Source: Microvirga arvi
GTDB taxonomy: Bacteria; Pseudomonadota; Alphaproteobacteria; Rhizobiales; Beijerinckiaceae
Length of the DNA stretch: 64,000 nt
Assembly: GCF_016892765.1 (NCBI RefSeq)
Contig: NZ_JAFEMD010000015.1
Location: forward strand, 60,222 to 124,221
Direction: 5' to 3'
Under the pieces are notes generated by a model, which saw nothing but the letters and a program-made list of their open reading frames with translations, made no database searches and was not told where the DNA came from. Each line of letters begins with the position of its first letter. Within the stretch, counting starts at the first letter, position 1. Positions 52,549-61,961 of this stretch are shown here, one piece after another. The position numbers and the translations under genes were made by a program.

Positions 52549-52827
52549 CTAGTCCAAGCTTGCCGTCCGAGGCACTCGCCCTTCGATGGAATAGGCTGGA
52601 TCGTTGTATCCGGGAGTCGAAAGATGGCCCGTGGCCACGAGGCTGTCGACGAGGGCTTCATCCTCGGCGGGGAGGCGATAGTCGAGTGCTTTCACGTAGT
52701 CGTCCCACTGCTCCTCGGTCCGCGGACCGCTGATCACGCCTGTGACGAGCCGACTGTTCAACACCCGGGCTACCGCGAACTATCCCGGAGTGATCCCGCA
52801 GCTCTCGGCATGGGCTTTGATGGCGCC
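52549..52827 (-). pseudogene. 3' remnant of an aldo/keto reductase gene
   Basis: The minus strand encodes an aldo/keto reductase C-terminus: IKAHAESCGITPG, a TAG stop where Gln is expected (about 52787), then FAVARVLNSRLVTGVISGPRTEEQWDDYVKALDYRLPAEDEALVDSL. The rest of the gene is missing; an IS110 fragment abuts its 5' end. A dead gene produced by IS insertion and deletion. Confidence 0.75.
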
Positions 52828-52920
52828 CTTCCTGCGCAGGATCGGCTTTTCAGCAGCGTTCACGCCGTGCAGCTGGAAGACGTGCTTTGACGTGTCTATC
52901 CCGATGCGAATAATCTGGTC
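52828..52920 (-). mobile_element. IS110 family transposase fragment
   Basis: Thirty-one codons, DQIIRIGIDTSKHVFQLHGVNAAEKPILRRK, match the very N-terminus of IS110-type DEDD transposases, with the first catalytic Asp in GIDTSK. The remainder has been lost and the reading frame runs straight into the aldo/keto reductase relic. Confidence 0.75.
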
Positions 52921-52994
52921 CGCGGACGGTCTCCTATATTTGAGATCAGCAGCGACCTCATTCTGGCACAGCGATGCCGTAAGGGGGCCGTCTA

Positions 52995-53045
52995 CCCCAA
53001 CAGCTTGGAAACAATCTCTCCCGCTGTGTGCCTCTTCTTGCCCAT
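52995..53045 (-). mobile_element. IS3-type OrfA fragment
   Basis: The minus strand from 53045 reads MGKKRHTAGEIVSKLLG, the typical start of IS3-family OrfA proteins, then diverges. GGAGGA lies ahead of the ATG. Only about 17 codons remain. Confidence 0.55.
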
Positions 53046-53199
53046 CTTCAGTCCTCCTTCGGCTCAAAAGCAATACTTCAGGGAGGATCATTTTTCAGGA
53101 GGCAGACCATTGATGCGCAACCCCATGTCTCCAAGCCCAGCAGCCCGGTTCGGACGAACGGACGATCATTCCCGCATCAAACAAACGAGTCTTACATCT

Positions 53200-53601
53200 T
53201 CAGATTGAAGAGGCCTTTGATCTGGAAATCAAAGGCTTGATCGTATTGATGAGCCTTTCAGAGCGGTAGGGCTTCTGCAGGTAAACTGACCCGTCCGGAA
53301 TCTCTCCTGATTCGGGCTCTTGTTGGTGTGATGTTATTACTACAGCGATGTGCGGCCAACGCTCACTCACGACTCGTGCCAGAGCAAAACCGTTCAGCGC
53401 TCCTGGAATTCGAACTTCCGTAATCAGACCTTGAATTTCTGGTCTCTTGTTGAGACACATGAGCGCCTCATCTGCCCGTGACGCTTCAATTACTTGAAGG
53501 CCACCTTTGTGCTCTAAAAGCTGAGCGGTCGGGACCCGGACAATCACCTCATCATCCACGAGTAAGACCGTGATAGGCGGCTGACAGGACGAATTGCTCA
53601 T
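53200..53601 (-). CDS. Receiver-domain protein with a Glu in place of the phospho-acceptor Asp
   Basis: A 133-residue stand-alone receiver. ITVLLVDDEVIV holds the acidic pair, VVITSHQQ the Thr/Ser and VYLQKPYRS the Lys. The expected phosphorylation motif FTDVxMPGxxDG reads LITEVRIPGALNG, so the acceptor Asp is replaced by Glu. Glu often mimics the phosphorylated state, so the protein could be constitutively active or a decoy. No output domain is present and no kinase gene is adjacent. The start at 53601 is by family length. Confidence 0.8.
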   Translation of the reverse strand: MSNSSCQPPITVLLVDDEVIVRVPTAQLLEHKGGLQVIEASRADEALMCLNKRPEIQGLITEVRIPGALNGFALARVVSERWPHIAVVITSHQQEPESGEIPDGSVYLQKPYRSERLINTIKPLISRSKASSI

Positions 53602-54132
53602 GGGGCGGTTCGCTCCGGACTGGCTGGATAGGCGGTCGGCCTTGCTCGTAACAATTGTCCGCAATCGACGATTTCGGGATCGAAGCTGGACTATTCCCAA
53701 GAAGGCCCTGACCGGTTCGGGCTGGAACATATGTGACTTGCAGCCAATGTTGCAAGCGACGGCTCTGAATGGCCTATCGTCTGATCCTGCCTTGCTCAAT
53801 CAAGGCGACTCCACCCGGCAGATAGCGAAATATGATGACGATGTCACAGGGACCGGATATCGAGGAGGATGAGCCTGCCAGAGCCTCTTGAACCAGAGCG
53901 ATCCGCCTATCCCAAATTTACCAATGTTATGCGCCTGCATCAGCCTGACGGGATCGACGATCCCTTGATCTACATCCAGTGCGCCGGGTGCTGTCCATCC
54001 CCCTGGATTACGATGGCCTTATGGCGGCTCAGCCCTAAACTTAAACAGTACAGTTGCTTACGGTCTTCAAGGTCACGGCTTTACGATCTGTTATGAAAAT
54101 AATCGGATATATCGTCGGTCGGGGGACACGGT
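53602..54132 (+). other. Intergenic stretch
   Basis: Only weak frames are present, such as 75 codons from 53869 without a properly spaced ribosome binding site and without family resemblance. No repeat or terminator recognised. Confidence 0.4.
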
Positions 54133-54453
54133 ATGGCAAGCATTCGTACAGGGGTGACTGGATCAGGCTACGGCAGCATCTATGTCGATGCCCTTATCTG
54201 GGGCGGAGCAGCATGGGATCCGGCGAGCGGTCCAATCAAGTTCTATTTCGGAGAGGCGGCGGATTGGGCTGCGGCAAGTGCTGTCCATGAAGACGATGCA
54301 GTCGAGCTGGAAGCGAGGCTGGGAGAGGCATCACTTGATGGTTGGAGCACTGCCGAAAAGGACGCGTTCCACTATGCGTTGAGCGTGTTCTCCAGCGTCA
54401 CCAATCTGGCTTTTATCGAAGCTGGCTCGGTCGTGGATGCGGACATCGTCTGA
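54133..54453 (+). pseudogene. N-terminal piece of a serralysin-like metalloprotease or Ca-binding secreted protein
   Basis: A 106-residue frame: SGYGSIYVDALIWGGAAWDPASGPIKFYFGEAADW, then WSTAEKDAFHYALSVFSSVTNLAFIEAGSVVDADIV. This matches the start of M10 serralysin-type proteins, where AxxW..V(A/T)N(I/L)xFxE precedes ADI and then the zinc-binding HExxH. It stops exactly there, at 54453, and the transposase unit begins, so the gene is cut off by the insertion. No continuation is recognisable beyond 55783. Confidence 0.65.
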
Positions 54454-55783
54454 TGGCAGGCGCCCATCGACACATTGTTTCAGGAGCCTGGTCTTCTTGC
54501 GATGCATGAGCCCCCAACCGGCGCAACTGCGCAGACCTGGGGAGCATTCAAACCAACATTTGCAACGTCATCATCGCACCGGCCTCAGTTGCGAGCGGCA
54601 CTTCGTCAACTATCATCGCGTGCTGAGCCGCGCTCGCTGGAGCGCACGCGAGGCGGCCCGGTTGTTGCTGGACCTACTGATCAACACCTTCGTCCCAGCT
54701 GGTCCGGTGATCCTCGGTCTCGACGACACCATTGAGCGCCGCCGCGGCCGGCGCATCAAAGCCAAAGGCATCTACCGCGATCCGGTGCGCTCGTCCGATG
54801 CTCACTTCGTCAAAGCGTCAGGCCTGCGCTGGATCAGCCTCATGCTCCTGGCTCCGATCCCGTGGGCGGCCCGGACCTGGGCTCTGCCGTTCCTCACCGC
54901 CCTGGCGCCCTCTGAACGGTACTGCCATGAGCATGGAAAACGGCACAAGAAGCTGACCGACTGGGCCCGTCAGATGATGCTGCAGGCTCGCCGTTGGCTG
55001 CCCGAGCGCGAGCTGATCCTGGTGGCTGACATGGGCTTTGCCGCCCTGGAGCTGTTAGCCGCTTTGTCCCGCCGCGGCGTGATCTGCATCACGCGTCTGC
55101 GGCTGGATGCTGCTCTCTATGAGCCCGCTCCGCCACGCCGTCCCGGAACAAGCGGCCGACCCCGCACCAAGGGCGCTCGCCTGCCGAACCTTTCTGAGGT
55201 GCTGAAGCGGACGAGCACGCGTTGGCGACGCGTGACGGTGTCGGGCTGGTATGGCGAAGGGGATCGCACGATCGAGTTCTGCTCCGGGACGGCGGTGTGG
55301 CGTCATGGCGGGATGCCCATTGTGCCGATCCGCTGGGTGCTGCTGCGCGACCCCCTCGGGCGCTTCTCACCCCAGGCGCTGCTGTGCACCGATCCCGCGC
55401 AGGATCCGCTGCAGGTCATCCGCTGGTTCATCCTGCGCTGGCAGATCGAGGTCACGTTCCAGGAGGCGCGCGCCCATCTTGGTGTGGAGACCCAGCGGCA
55501 ATGGTCGGACCCCGCCGTGGCCCGCACCACGCCCTGCTTGCTCGGCCTGTTCTCGATCGTGACCCTGCTGGCCGGCCAACTCGGTCAGCGTGCCCGAACG
55601 GCTGTTCTCAGCGATAGCTGGTACCGCAAGTCGCATCCGACCTTCTCGGATTCTCTCGCGGCCGTGCGGCGGCACATCTGGTGTGAAACGGGTTTAGTCA
55701 TGTCCCGGCACAGGCGCAAAACGTCAAAACCTCCGCGGGCTCTTCACCAGTGCTTGATCAATGCACTCTGCCATGCCGCCTGA
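54437..55783 (+). mobile_element. DDE transposase of an insertion sequence (IS4/IS701-like superfamily)
   Basis: A DDE transposase whose clear homology runs from SCERHFVNYHRVLSRARWSAREAARLLLDLL to IPRALHQ-like end RALHQCLINALCHAA. Catalytic residues appear in VILGLDDTIERRRGRR, ELILVADMGFAALELL and WQIEVTFQEARAHLGVETQRQW. The first 50 codons look unlike the family, so the 5' end may be damaged or the true start may lie elsewhere. Terminal inverted repeats were not identified by eye. Confidence 0.8.
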
Positions 55784-55945
55784 TTGGCCAAAGTCGAGCT
55801 CAGAGCCCGTTAGTGAAAGGCGGCCTTCCTCCACAGCGCTTTGAGCCAAACCAAAGCCAGAATCTGCCTTGGATCGGCTGCGAAAAAGAGTTTTCGGCAA
55901 AGCCGGGGCGGGTGAGGATAGGACGTGGCCTGATTCGGGGGGAGC

Positions 55946-56140
55946 ATGGCAACGATCCATGACGAGAAGGTTGAAGCAGAGGCACGAGCGCTGCTACGCG
56001 AGACAATTCAACGTTCCAGGTGGTACTCCAGCATGCCCGATGAGAGGCGGAGGGAACTGATCGAGCAGGACGTGGAGCAGCATTGGCACTTCATGGTGCA
56101 GGATGCGCGCAAGCGGCTCGACTCGCGTGAAAGGGATTGA
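55946..56140 (+). CDS. Small hypothetical protein
   Basis: A 64-residue charged helical protein: MATIHDEKVEAEARALLRE, then SMPDERRRELIEQDVEQHWHFMVQDARKRLD. GGGGGGAG lies just ahead of the ATG. No known family. It stands between the IS and the CHASE3 relic. Confidence 0.55.
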   Translation: MATIHDEKVEAEARALLRETIQRSRWYSSMPDERRRELIEQDVEQHWHFMVQDARKRLDSRERD

Positions 56141-56195
56141 GCCGGCCGTCATTACAGGGCAGCAGCTAGCCAAGCCAAGTTCTGAAAGGATGACA

Positions 56196-56880
56196 ATGTC
56201 TCCGGGCCGTTATCCTCCGAGCAGGCAAGACATGTCACGCGAACGTCCGAAACTCTTTCAGACTGGCTTGAGAGCGACGCTCTTGCGGAGCATCGGGCTA
56301 TTGGAGGTGGACCGCCCCCCGACGGCGGTGAAGCTGTCGCTTCTTGTTGCATCGGTGATCACCCTGACGGTCGGAGCCACCATCACAGCCTTTGTCTACA
56401 TGACCCACACCCAGCGGAGCCTCCTGGCGCTACGGCTCGAAACCCGTGAGATCCGGACGGTTCAGCTCGCGCTGCTTGACATCGAGACGGGCGCGGGGCT
56501 TCGCTCTGTCCTTACAGCCGGAATACCTTCAACCCTATAGCGTCGGATTGCAGGTTCTTGAGGATCACAAGGAGACACCCAAAAAGCTTGATCGTTTCGT
56601 GGCCGAGACAACCGGCGGCCCGCCGGGGACGCGAACCGTTTCGACCCTGGCTGCCCACTTCAAGGCTGAGATCGCCAAGATGATCGAGGCAACACGGTCC
56701 GGCAGCCTCGGTGGAGCAGACCAACGCATTTATCTGGACGCGACAAAGGCGACGATGGACACGCTGCGGCAGTACGTCGGTCAGGCCTGTCAGCCAGGAC
56801 TTCCGTGCGACCTGCCGATCAGCAGCGATGCGGGGAGTATGGTGCCTTGCCATTGGCTTAGATCTTCAAGAGCCCGCTAG
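56196..56880 (+). pseudogene. CHASE3-domain membrane sensor, frameshifted and truncated
   Basis: The first frame gives a membrane helix (LSLLVASVITLTVGATITAFVYMTHTQRS) and REIRTVQLALLDIETGA, the start of a CHASE3 sensory domain. At about 56497 the frame breaks; the +1 frame continues with RGFALSLQPEYLQPYSVGLQ, then FVAETTGGPPGTRTVSTLAAHFKAEIAKMIEATRSG. Loss of two bases from a GC repeat (GGCGCG) would explain it. The frame then ends at 56880 without second helix or kinase/chemoreceptor output, so the gene is doubly damaged. Confidence 0.7.
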
Positions 56881-57329
56881 CCCCAGTCAGTGACCAAAGG
56901 GCAAAAGCCTTGGCCCGCTCGGGATAACGTCGCCAAAATGCCTGCCGGTCGGGAGAGGAAACCAACGGCAGCGACCCTGTCCGGCAGGATCGGGCCGCGC
57001 GAGTAGCCGCGGCAGGTGTTCCGGCGAAGGCGGTCGAGCCCTAAAACTGATGATGTCAGAATGAAAGGCGCCGACGGGCTTGCCGGTCAACAAGCTCCAG
57101 CCCGGCCGACCTGCGGCGTCTCGGATGTTTGCCGCGCTGGCCGCTGAGCTTGAGGACGCCGGCACTGGCACTGAGGCCCGTCGACACCCCGCCCGCTCCG
57201 AGGCAAGCGGAGTGTCGATTGTAGACTTCCAGGCCCACGAGCGCGTGGCCGGTTGCTTTAACGCACGCATGGGGACCCGAGCCGCCGGGGCAGGGCTTCG
57301 AGGCAGAGACCCAACCATCAGCCGCCGCT
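56881..57329 (+). other. Stretch without a convincing gene before the recombinase
   Basis: Long frames exist on both strands but none resembles a known protein; they are probably by-products of high GC content. No attachment-site core or tRNA was recognised. Confidence 0.4.
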
Positions 57330-58739
57330 TCAGGGGAACCCGGCAGACAAAGCATCGCCGGCGGCCCGCACACGATGCGCATGCATTCTCGCCAGCTGGG
57401 GGGCGAGCCTCCTGCGGACCATCGCGGCTTCCTGCGGATCAGGCTCCGGCAGCGAAATCGTCACCTTCTCCCCACCCCGGCGGGGGCGTCCGTAATGGTT
57501 GGTGGCGGTTGCGTCGGACGCGTGCCCCATCAAGGCCGCTAATGTTGCAGGATCGCTATGAGCGGCCTTGACCTGGGCCGCGAATTCGTGCCGGCAGGAG
57601 TAGAGGGTGTGGTGCAGCTTCCGCCGCGGCCACAGACCACGGCAGAGATCACGCAGGAGGCGCGAGAGGCCGTCGAGCAGCACCTCGTAGGTTCCGTTCC
57701 GGTGCGCGTTCTTGGCGTAATCGACCCACCGCACCAGCGCCTGCCGGTCCTCGTCGCCGAGGTTTCTCCAGCGAAGCGTCCGGTATTCGCCATTGCCGCG
57801 CGTTTCGTTATGCTTGGCGTTGCGCACCATCATCTCCAGCGCCCATCCGTCCGGAGGCCGCCTGAACTCGACGCTGGGCCATTCCTGCGGGCGAAGACCT
57901 GCCAGGACGCCGGCTCGCAGATAATCCCTCAGCGGGGAGGCATAGCCGGATCTGGACGCGACAAGCGCCTTCTCGATCATGTCCCGAGCCGGTTGCGAAA
58001 ACCTTTTGCTCTTCGTGGCGGAGGTGCGGTCCGTGCGGGTCTTCGCGCCTGTCTGCCCCTCGCACTGGAGCCGCTCGAGGGCTCCCCTCAGCTGCAGGAT
58101 TCGACAGGCCGCTCGCCCGGTGTTCTCACCCTCGTCCACCGCCTCCTCGCAGATGGCAAGGGCGGCCCCGAGCTCCCAGACAACGGCCGCCTTGTACAGG
58201 CGCCATGTGGCGGCGCCGAGTTCCGGCTTCCTGCCGATCAGCCAGTCGACAAAGCCGGCGAGCCTGGGCCGCTCCTCACCCTTCGCGACAGCCCCATCCC
58301 GATAGCGCGTCATCAGTCTCTGGGCCCGGGCCGAGTAGGCTGTCCGGGTCTTGGCGTCCGGGGAGTTCGGAGATCGGCGCCGGTCACCAACCGCAGGCCC
58401 GGCCTGATCACCCACGTTACTCCTCGGTGTTGCCTGAACAGGGGCTTGGTCGATCCGGCGGGCGACATTCGTCTCCGGGATCACGATCAGGGTCCCGGCC
58501 ACAGGCCCGGGAGCGGGGTTGGCCGGCTCCCTTGGCGAGAGGCCTTCATCGGTGCAGATCGCGGCGTCCGCCGGAGCCGACCTTTGGTCAGGGTGCTCGA
58601 ATGCGAAGGCCTCGGCCACGCTGGCGGCCGGTGCCGGCGCGGTGCTCTCCTTGAAGTTTCCGACGGCGAGACCGCGCTGAAGCGGCAAAGGCGCGCCAAG
58701 GCGGCTCCGGGTCTCCCTCTCGTCTGTCCGATTGACCAT
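57330..58739 (-). CDS. Tyrosine recombinase/integrase
   Basis: A 469-residue protein. The N-terminal 130 residues are low-complexity; a SAM-like core-binding domain (TAYSARAQRLMTRYRDGAVAKG, then FVDWLIGRKPELGAATWRLYKAAVVW) and a catalytic domain follow. The catalytic residues appear in VLAGLRPQEWPSV (Arg I), HHTLYSCRHEFAAQVKA (Arg II, with Tyr in the usual His place), TLAALMGHASDATATNHYGRP (His and nucleophilic Tyr). It probably mobilised or resolved the element covering 57-64 kb. Confidence 0.85.
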   Translation of the reverse strand: MVNRTDERETRSRLGAPLPLQRGLAVGNFKESTAPAPAASVAEAFAFEHPDQRSAPADAAICTDEGLSPREPANPAPGPVAGTLIVIPETNVARRIDQAPVQATPRSNVGDQAGPAVGDRRRSPNSPDAKTRTAYSARAQRLMTRYRDGAVAKGEERPRLAGFVDWLIGRKPELGAATWRLYKAAVVWELGAALAICEEAVDEGENTGRAACRILQLRGALERLQCEGQTGAKTRTDRTSATKSKRFSQPARDMIEKALVASRSGYASPLRDYLRAGVLAGLRPQEWPSVEFRRPPDGWALEMMVRNAKHNETRGNGEYRTLRWRNLGDEDRQALVRWVDYAKNAHRNGTYEVLLDGLSRLLRDLCRGLWPRRKLHHTLYSCRHEFAAQVKAAHSDPATLAALMGHASDATATNHYGRPRRGGEKVTISLPEPDPQEAAMVRRRLAPQLARMHAHRVRAAGDALSAGFP

Positions 58740-59291
58740 TCCTGACCCCCTCTATCGGTTTCCATCACAAGTGTCCGAAAGCACGGTGAGAGGTGCGGCA
58801 GACCGGATGATCAGCATCGCACCAAGCGAATTCGGACACCACCTAGCCTGCCGTTGCTCGGAGCAAGGGACAAACATGGTTCAACGCCTGGAGAATCAGA
58901 GTTCGGAAGCGAGGCATGGGCCAGCGCGCTGCGAGCCCCCCGGCGATGTTCACATTTGCGTGATCGTAGGAGCGACGGTTCGGGAGCTCCGTGTGTCCGG
59001 GGGCAATCGCGCCGAGAAGGATGTCTTGATGTGTCCTGAGTTGTCTTATTTTGTGGAATGGCGTCGTTTGTTATCTTATGATGTCGTGCGGCTGCATCCC
59101 ATTGCAGAGCAGTCCCGGAGGATTTGCGCAAGCAAGATAGACCAAAGGCAATGGGCTAGAGACGGCTGCAGACCCTGTGCATCATACGGATGATCAAGCG
59201 CCCGGGTCAATTTCTCAGCGAGGCCTCATCCCAGGCGTCCCTTGCCGATGCTCGGAGGCCGTTGCGGATTCGCATGACGAGAGGAGGTTTG
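58740..59291 (+). other. Intergenic stretch, AT-richer in its second half
   Basis: Between the divergent recombinase gene and the 59292 gene. No gene is supported. The segment about 59030-59090 is clearly richer in T than its surroundings and may hold promoters. Confidence 0.4.
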
Positions 59292-59711
59292 ATGTCCACA
59301 CCCGATCCGGTCACGCTTGCGGAGCTGATCGCAAAAGACCTGTCCGGCCCACTGGGCCCGAAGGTTGTTGCGCGCGTGATGCACAAACATATCGGGGCGC
59401 TCGACGCGCCCCGGTCTGAGGGGTACACCGCCGAAAAGATCTTCGAGCATGTTCTCCACCTGACCCGCGAGACCGCGCCGAGCGTCACCCGCAGCGCACT
59501 GCGCCGTGGTACGACACGGGCCCGGAAAGCCTGGATCGGGGCATCCCAGGGCGCGTCAGTTGCAGCCGGTCCGACGCCGTTGCCTCCAGCTGACAGGGTT
59601 CAGGACACCCGGCCCGGCCCTGTCGCGGCGCCTCATGGCGAAGACCGCCGCGAGCAGCTCGCACGGATCAAGGAACGGGCGTCAAAGTACGGCCAGCCCG
59701 GCTCGTACTGA
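59292..59711 (+). CDS. Hypothetical protein of the mobile region
   Basis: A 139-residue protein. The start at 59292 has a perfect AGGAGG eight bases ahead; in-frame ATGs at 59190 and 59277 are alternatives. Sequence: TLAELIAKDLSGPLGPKVVARVMHKHIGALDAP, a helical front, then SVTRSALRRGTTRARKAWIG and a Pro-rich linker, ending REQLARIKERASKYGQPGSY. No recognised domain. Convergent with the next gene, which it nearly touches. Confidence 0.6.
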   Translation: MSTPDPVTLAELIAKDLSGPLGPKVVARVMHKHIGALDAPRSEGYTAEKIFEHVLHLTRETAPSVTRSALRRGTTRARKAWIGASQGASVAAGPTPLPPADRVQDTRPGPVAAPHGEDRREQLARIKERASKYGQPGSY

Positions 59712-59716
59712 GGAAC

Positions 59717-60577
59717 TCATACGGGATCGCGGTAGAGCCACCAAACCTCGCGGCGCCCGTTGACGTAGGGCTCTCCCAGGTCGATGCGGTCGAAGACCTC
59801 GGCCGCCTTCGCGTCGGGCAGGATGAGCAGGACGCAATCGACGGCGCTGCGCAGGCCGTGCCCGCGCAGAATCAGTTCCGGCGCTCGCTCACGAAGGAGA
59901 TCGAGGCTGCTTGGCGACCTGACTTCGAAAGCGGCGATTGCCGGACGGGTGCCGACATAGCCGACAGCGCCGACTTTGCGCCGGCGCCACAGATCATCCG
60001 CCGCCGCCCACGCCAGGTGCTGTCCCTCCCAAGACCGGGTTCGGGTTCGGCTGCCGTCATGCAACGGGCGGTCGTCGCGGATGAAACGATGGTGCTGCAG
60101 AACCGAGAGCAGAGAGGCCCGCCCGGGCGCCCGGATCCTTGGCGTGGCACCTTGCGACAGGACCACGATGGAGTTCACTGGCACTTCAACCGGGATATCG
60201 CCGGGGCCTGCTGCGACCGGCCATGTCCGGCGCCGCGCGGCTTTCTCACGCTCTGCCAGGTCTCTGACATTTTTCGGAAAGTCGAGAAACGACGCGAGGG
60301 CCTCCCGGGCGCCGTCCGGATCGTGGCTCCACCACCGCTCGATGATCGCAAGCACGATATAACTTAGACTTCTGGCACGCGCCGCGAGGTCAGGGTCATT
60401 GGTCTCAAGAGACTCCAGAAAGCGAAGGACCGTCACCATCGAGCGCACAGACGAGGCCACGTAGCCGGTCTCGCGGGCGATTTCATCGAGGATAGCCCGA
60501 TGCTGCCCGTGTCCGGCACGTTCGAGGCGCGTGACGGTGCGGCGCGCAATCGATTCCCAGGGCTCACTCCGGTCCAT
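59717..60577 (-). CDS. Hypothetical protein with a possible N-terminal helix-turn-helix
   Basis: A 286-residue protein. The N-terminal part, VTRLERAGHGQHRAILDEIARETGYVASSVRSMVTVLRFLESL, could fold as a helix-turn-helix; the middle and end (GYVGTRPAIAAFEVRSPSSLDLLRERAPELI, VDCVLLILPDAKAAEVFDRI) look like a small alpha/beta domain. It is divergent from the ParA-like gene across an operator-like palindrome, so it may be a regulator or partition partner. Family unknown. Confidence 0.6.
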   Translation of the reverse strand: MDRSEPWESIARRTVTRLERAGHGQHRAILDEIARETGYVASSVRSMVTVLRFLESLETNDPDLAARARSLSYIVLAIIERWWSHDPDGAREALASFLDFPKNVRDLAEREKAARRRTWPVAAGPGDIPVEVPVNSIVVLSQGATPRIRAPGRASLLSVLQHHRFIRDDRPLHDGSRTRTRSWEGQHLAWAAADDLWRRRKVGAVGYVGTRPAIAAFEVRSPSSLDLLRERAPELILRGHGLRSAVDCVLLILPDAKAAEVFDRIDLGEPYVNGRREVWWLYRDPV

Positions 60578-60654
60578 TGATGAACTCCTGATCGTTAGGC
60601 CGTCGTTAACCGAGGGCTATCGCCTCAACGGCCACAGCTTGACAAGAGCGATCT

Positions 60655-60675
60655 TGTCTAGCACTTTGCTAGACA
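60655..60675. promoter_or_regulatory. Perfect palindrome between divergent genes (operator or partition site)
   Basis: TGTCTAGCA and TGCTAGACA, a perfect nine-base inverted repeat around CTT, lies in the 131-bp gap between the 59717-60577 gene and the ParA-like gene, 34 bp upstream of the latter's ATG. Its position suits an autoregulatory operator or a centromere-like site. Confidence 0.6.
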
Positions 60676-60708
60676 TGAGTTGCGTTAGTCCAAGAGGAGA
60701 TACGAAAG

Positions 60709-61706
60709 ATGCAGAGCTTCTTGCGCCGTGAGGCGCCGATCACGACCTCGCCGCCGAGCCTGATCGTCTCTGTCGGCACCTCGGGAGGGGCGGGCAAGAC
60801 CACGGCCACGAGCCTCACCTGCACCGCGCTCACCCTGACCGGTGTCCTGACGCGCATCATCGAGCTCGATGAGCAGCGGCGCCATGCCCGGCGTCATGTA
60901 ACCGTGACATCCGTCGACATCCCCACCTCGGCCGAACTCCGGAGCGATACGGAAGCCGACGACAAGGCCCTGAGCGAAGGGTTCGAGAGCACGCTCCGGG
61001 GATTTGAAAACGGTGAGGTCGTGCTTTGGGATACGGGGGCTAACACCGACGAACGGGTCGCCGCCTTCATGGGCAGGGTGGACATGGAATCCGAGCTGCC
61101 CGAGGGCCGACCAGCCGTAATCGTGATCATGGTTCGGCAAGACCGTGAGATGATCAGGCTGGCCGCCAAGACCGAAGAGGCTCAGACGGCTGTCCAGGCA
61201 TTCCGGGGGGCTCTTCGGATGATTGCCCCTAACGGACACCGCTGTTCCCTCCGCGAGGAGATCCGCGACGAGGACCAGTTCATCACTGATATCAATGACC
61301 CCCCGTACCGGAAGTGTACGGTCCGCGCCTCGCCGATGAACAGGAGCTTGGCCTTGCGGCTCTTCGTGCACGCAGAGGCGAAACAGGCGCCTTTGTTGAG
61401 ATTTGCCGGATGTCGTTCTTTGCCATAGTGGGCATAGGCGTCCAGCGCGGGCCGGTATTCTGGCTCCCCAATGGAGATTCTCTCGAACGCGAGAAGATCG
61501 CGGAAGCATTGAACATGGTCACGAGCGGCCGGAACGGAAAACCCTGGACGATCCGTCGGCTTCCGAGGGGAGCCCTTTGTCTGTTTCACAAAAAAGAAGC
61601 GCCCTCTCGTCAACAGGGGTGCTCCAAGGTCCGACCCGTAGGGGCAAATCAGGGGTCGTGGATGCAAACTAGCAACACGCCAGGGCTAAAGCTACGCTGC
61701 CTCTGA
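60709..61706 (+). pseudogene. ParA/MinD-like ATPase, frameshifted
   Basis: Starts after AAGAGGAG with a deviant Walker A box, LIVSVGTSGGAGKTTATSL, followed by IELDEQRRHAR and VVLWDTGANTDERVA (Walker B-like). The first frame reads family-like to YRKCT (about 61315) and then runs on to 61428; the other frame continues coherently as PRLADEQELGLAALRARRGETGAFVEICRM and further. A one-base deletion near 61310 would join them. The end of the gene is unclear. Either the copy is dead or a sequencing error is present. Confidence 0.65.
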
Positions 61707-61961
61707 GCTCTTATTGGCTACTACCTAAGAGATAGAACGAGTCGGTGAGGTCGTGATTGCCTGTTGAGGCCCAAATCAGATACCGCTAGCTTTCCCGTAG
61801 GGGCACTATGGGCTATGGGCCGCGAACCCAGTTGATCGATAATACTGGACGCGGCCCTTACTACAATATTACTTTAAGAATGTGAGATTATCTCAGTTTT
61901 GACTAGTAAGGTCTTGAAACGGCTATCTGTTTTCTTCTAAATAATACTGCTTAACAGGTAA
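61707..61961 (+). other. AT-rich noncoding stretch with a small palindrome
   Basis: Locally much richer in A and T than the rest of the window, especially 61850-61960, and contains TGAGAT-T-ATCTCA at 61883-61895. No gene. It might be an origin-like or promoter region of the mobile element; no iterons were seen in it. Confidence 0.35.

Noticed and set aside
57080..57571. 163-codon plus-strand frame overlapping the recombinase gene end
   Set aside because: Overlaps a well-supported recombinase and shows no family motif.
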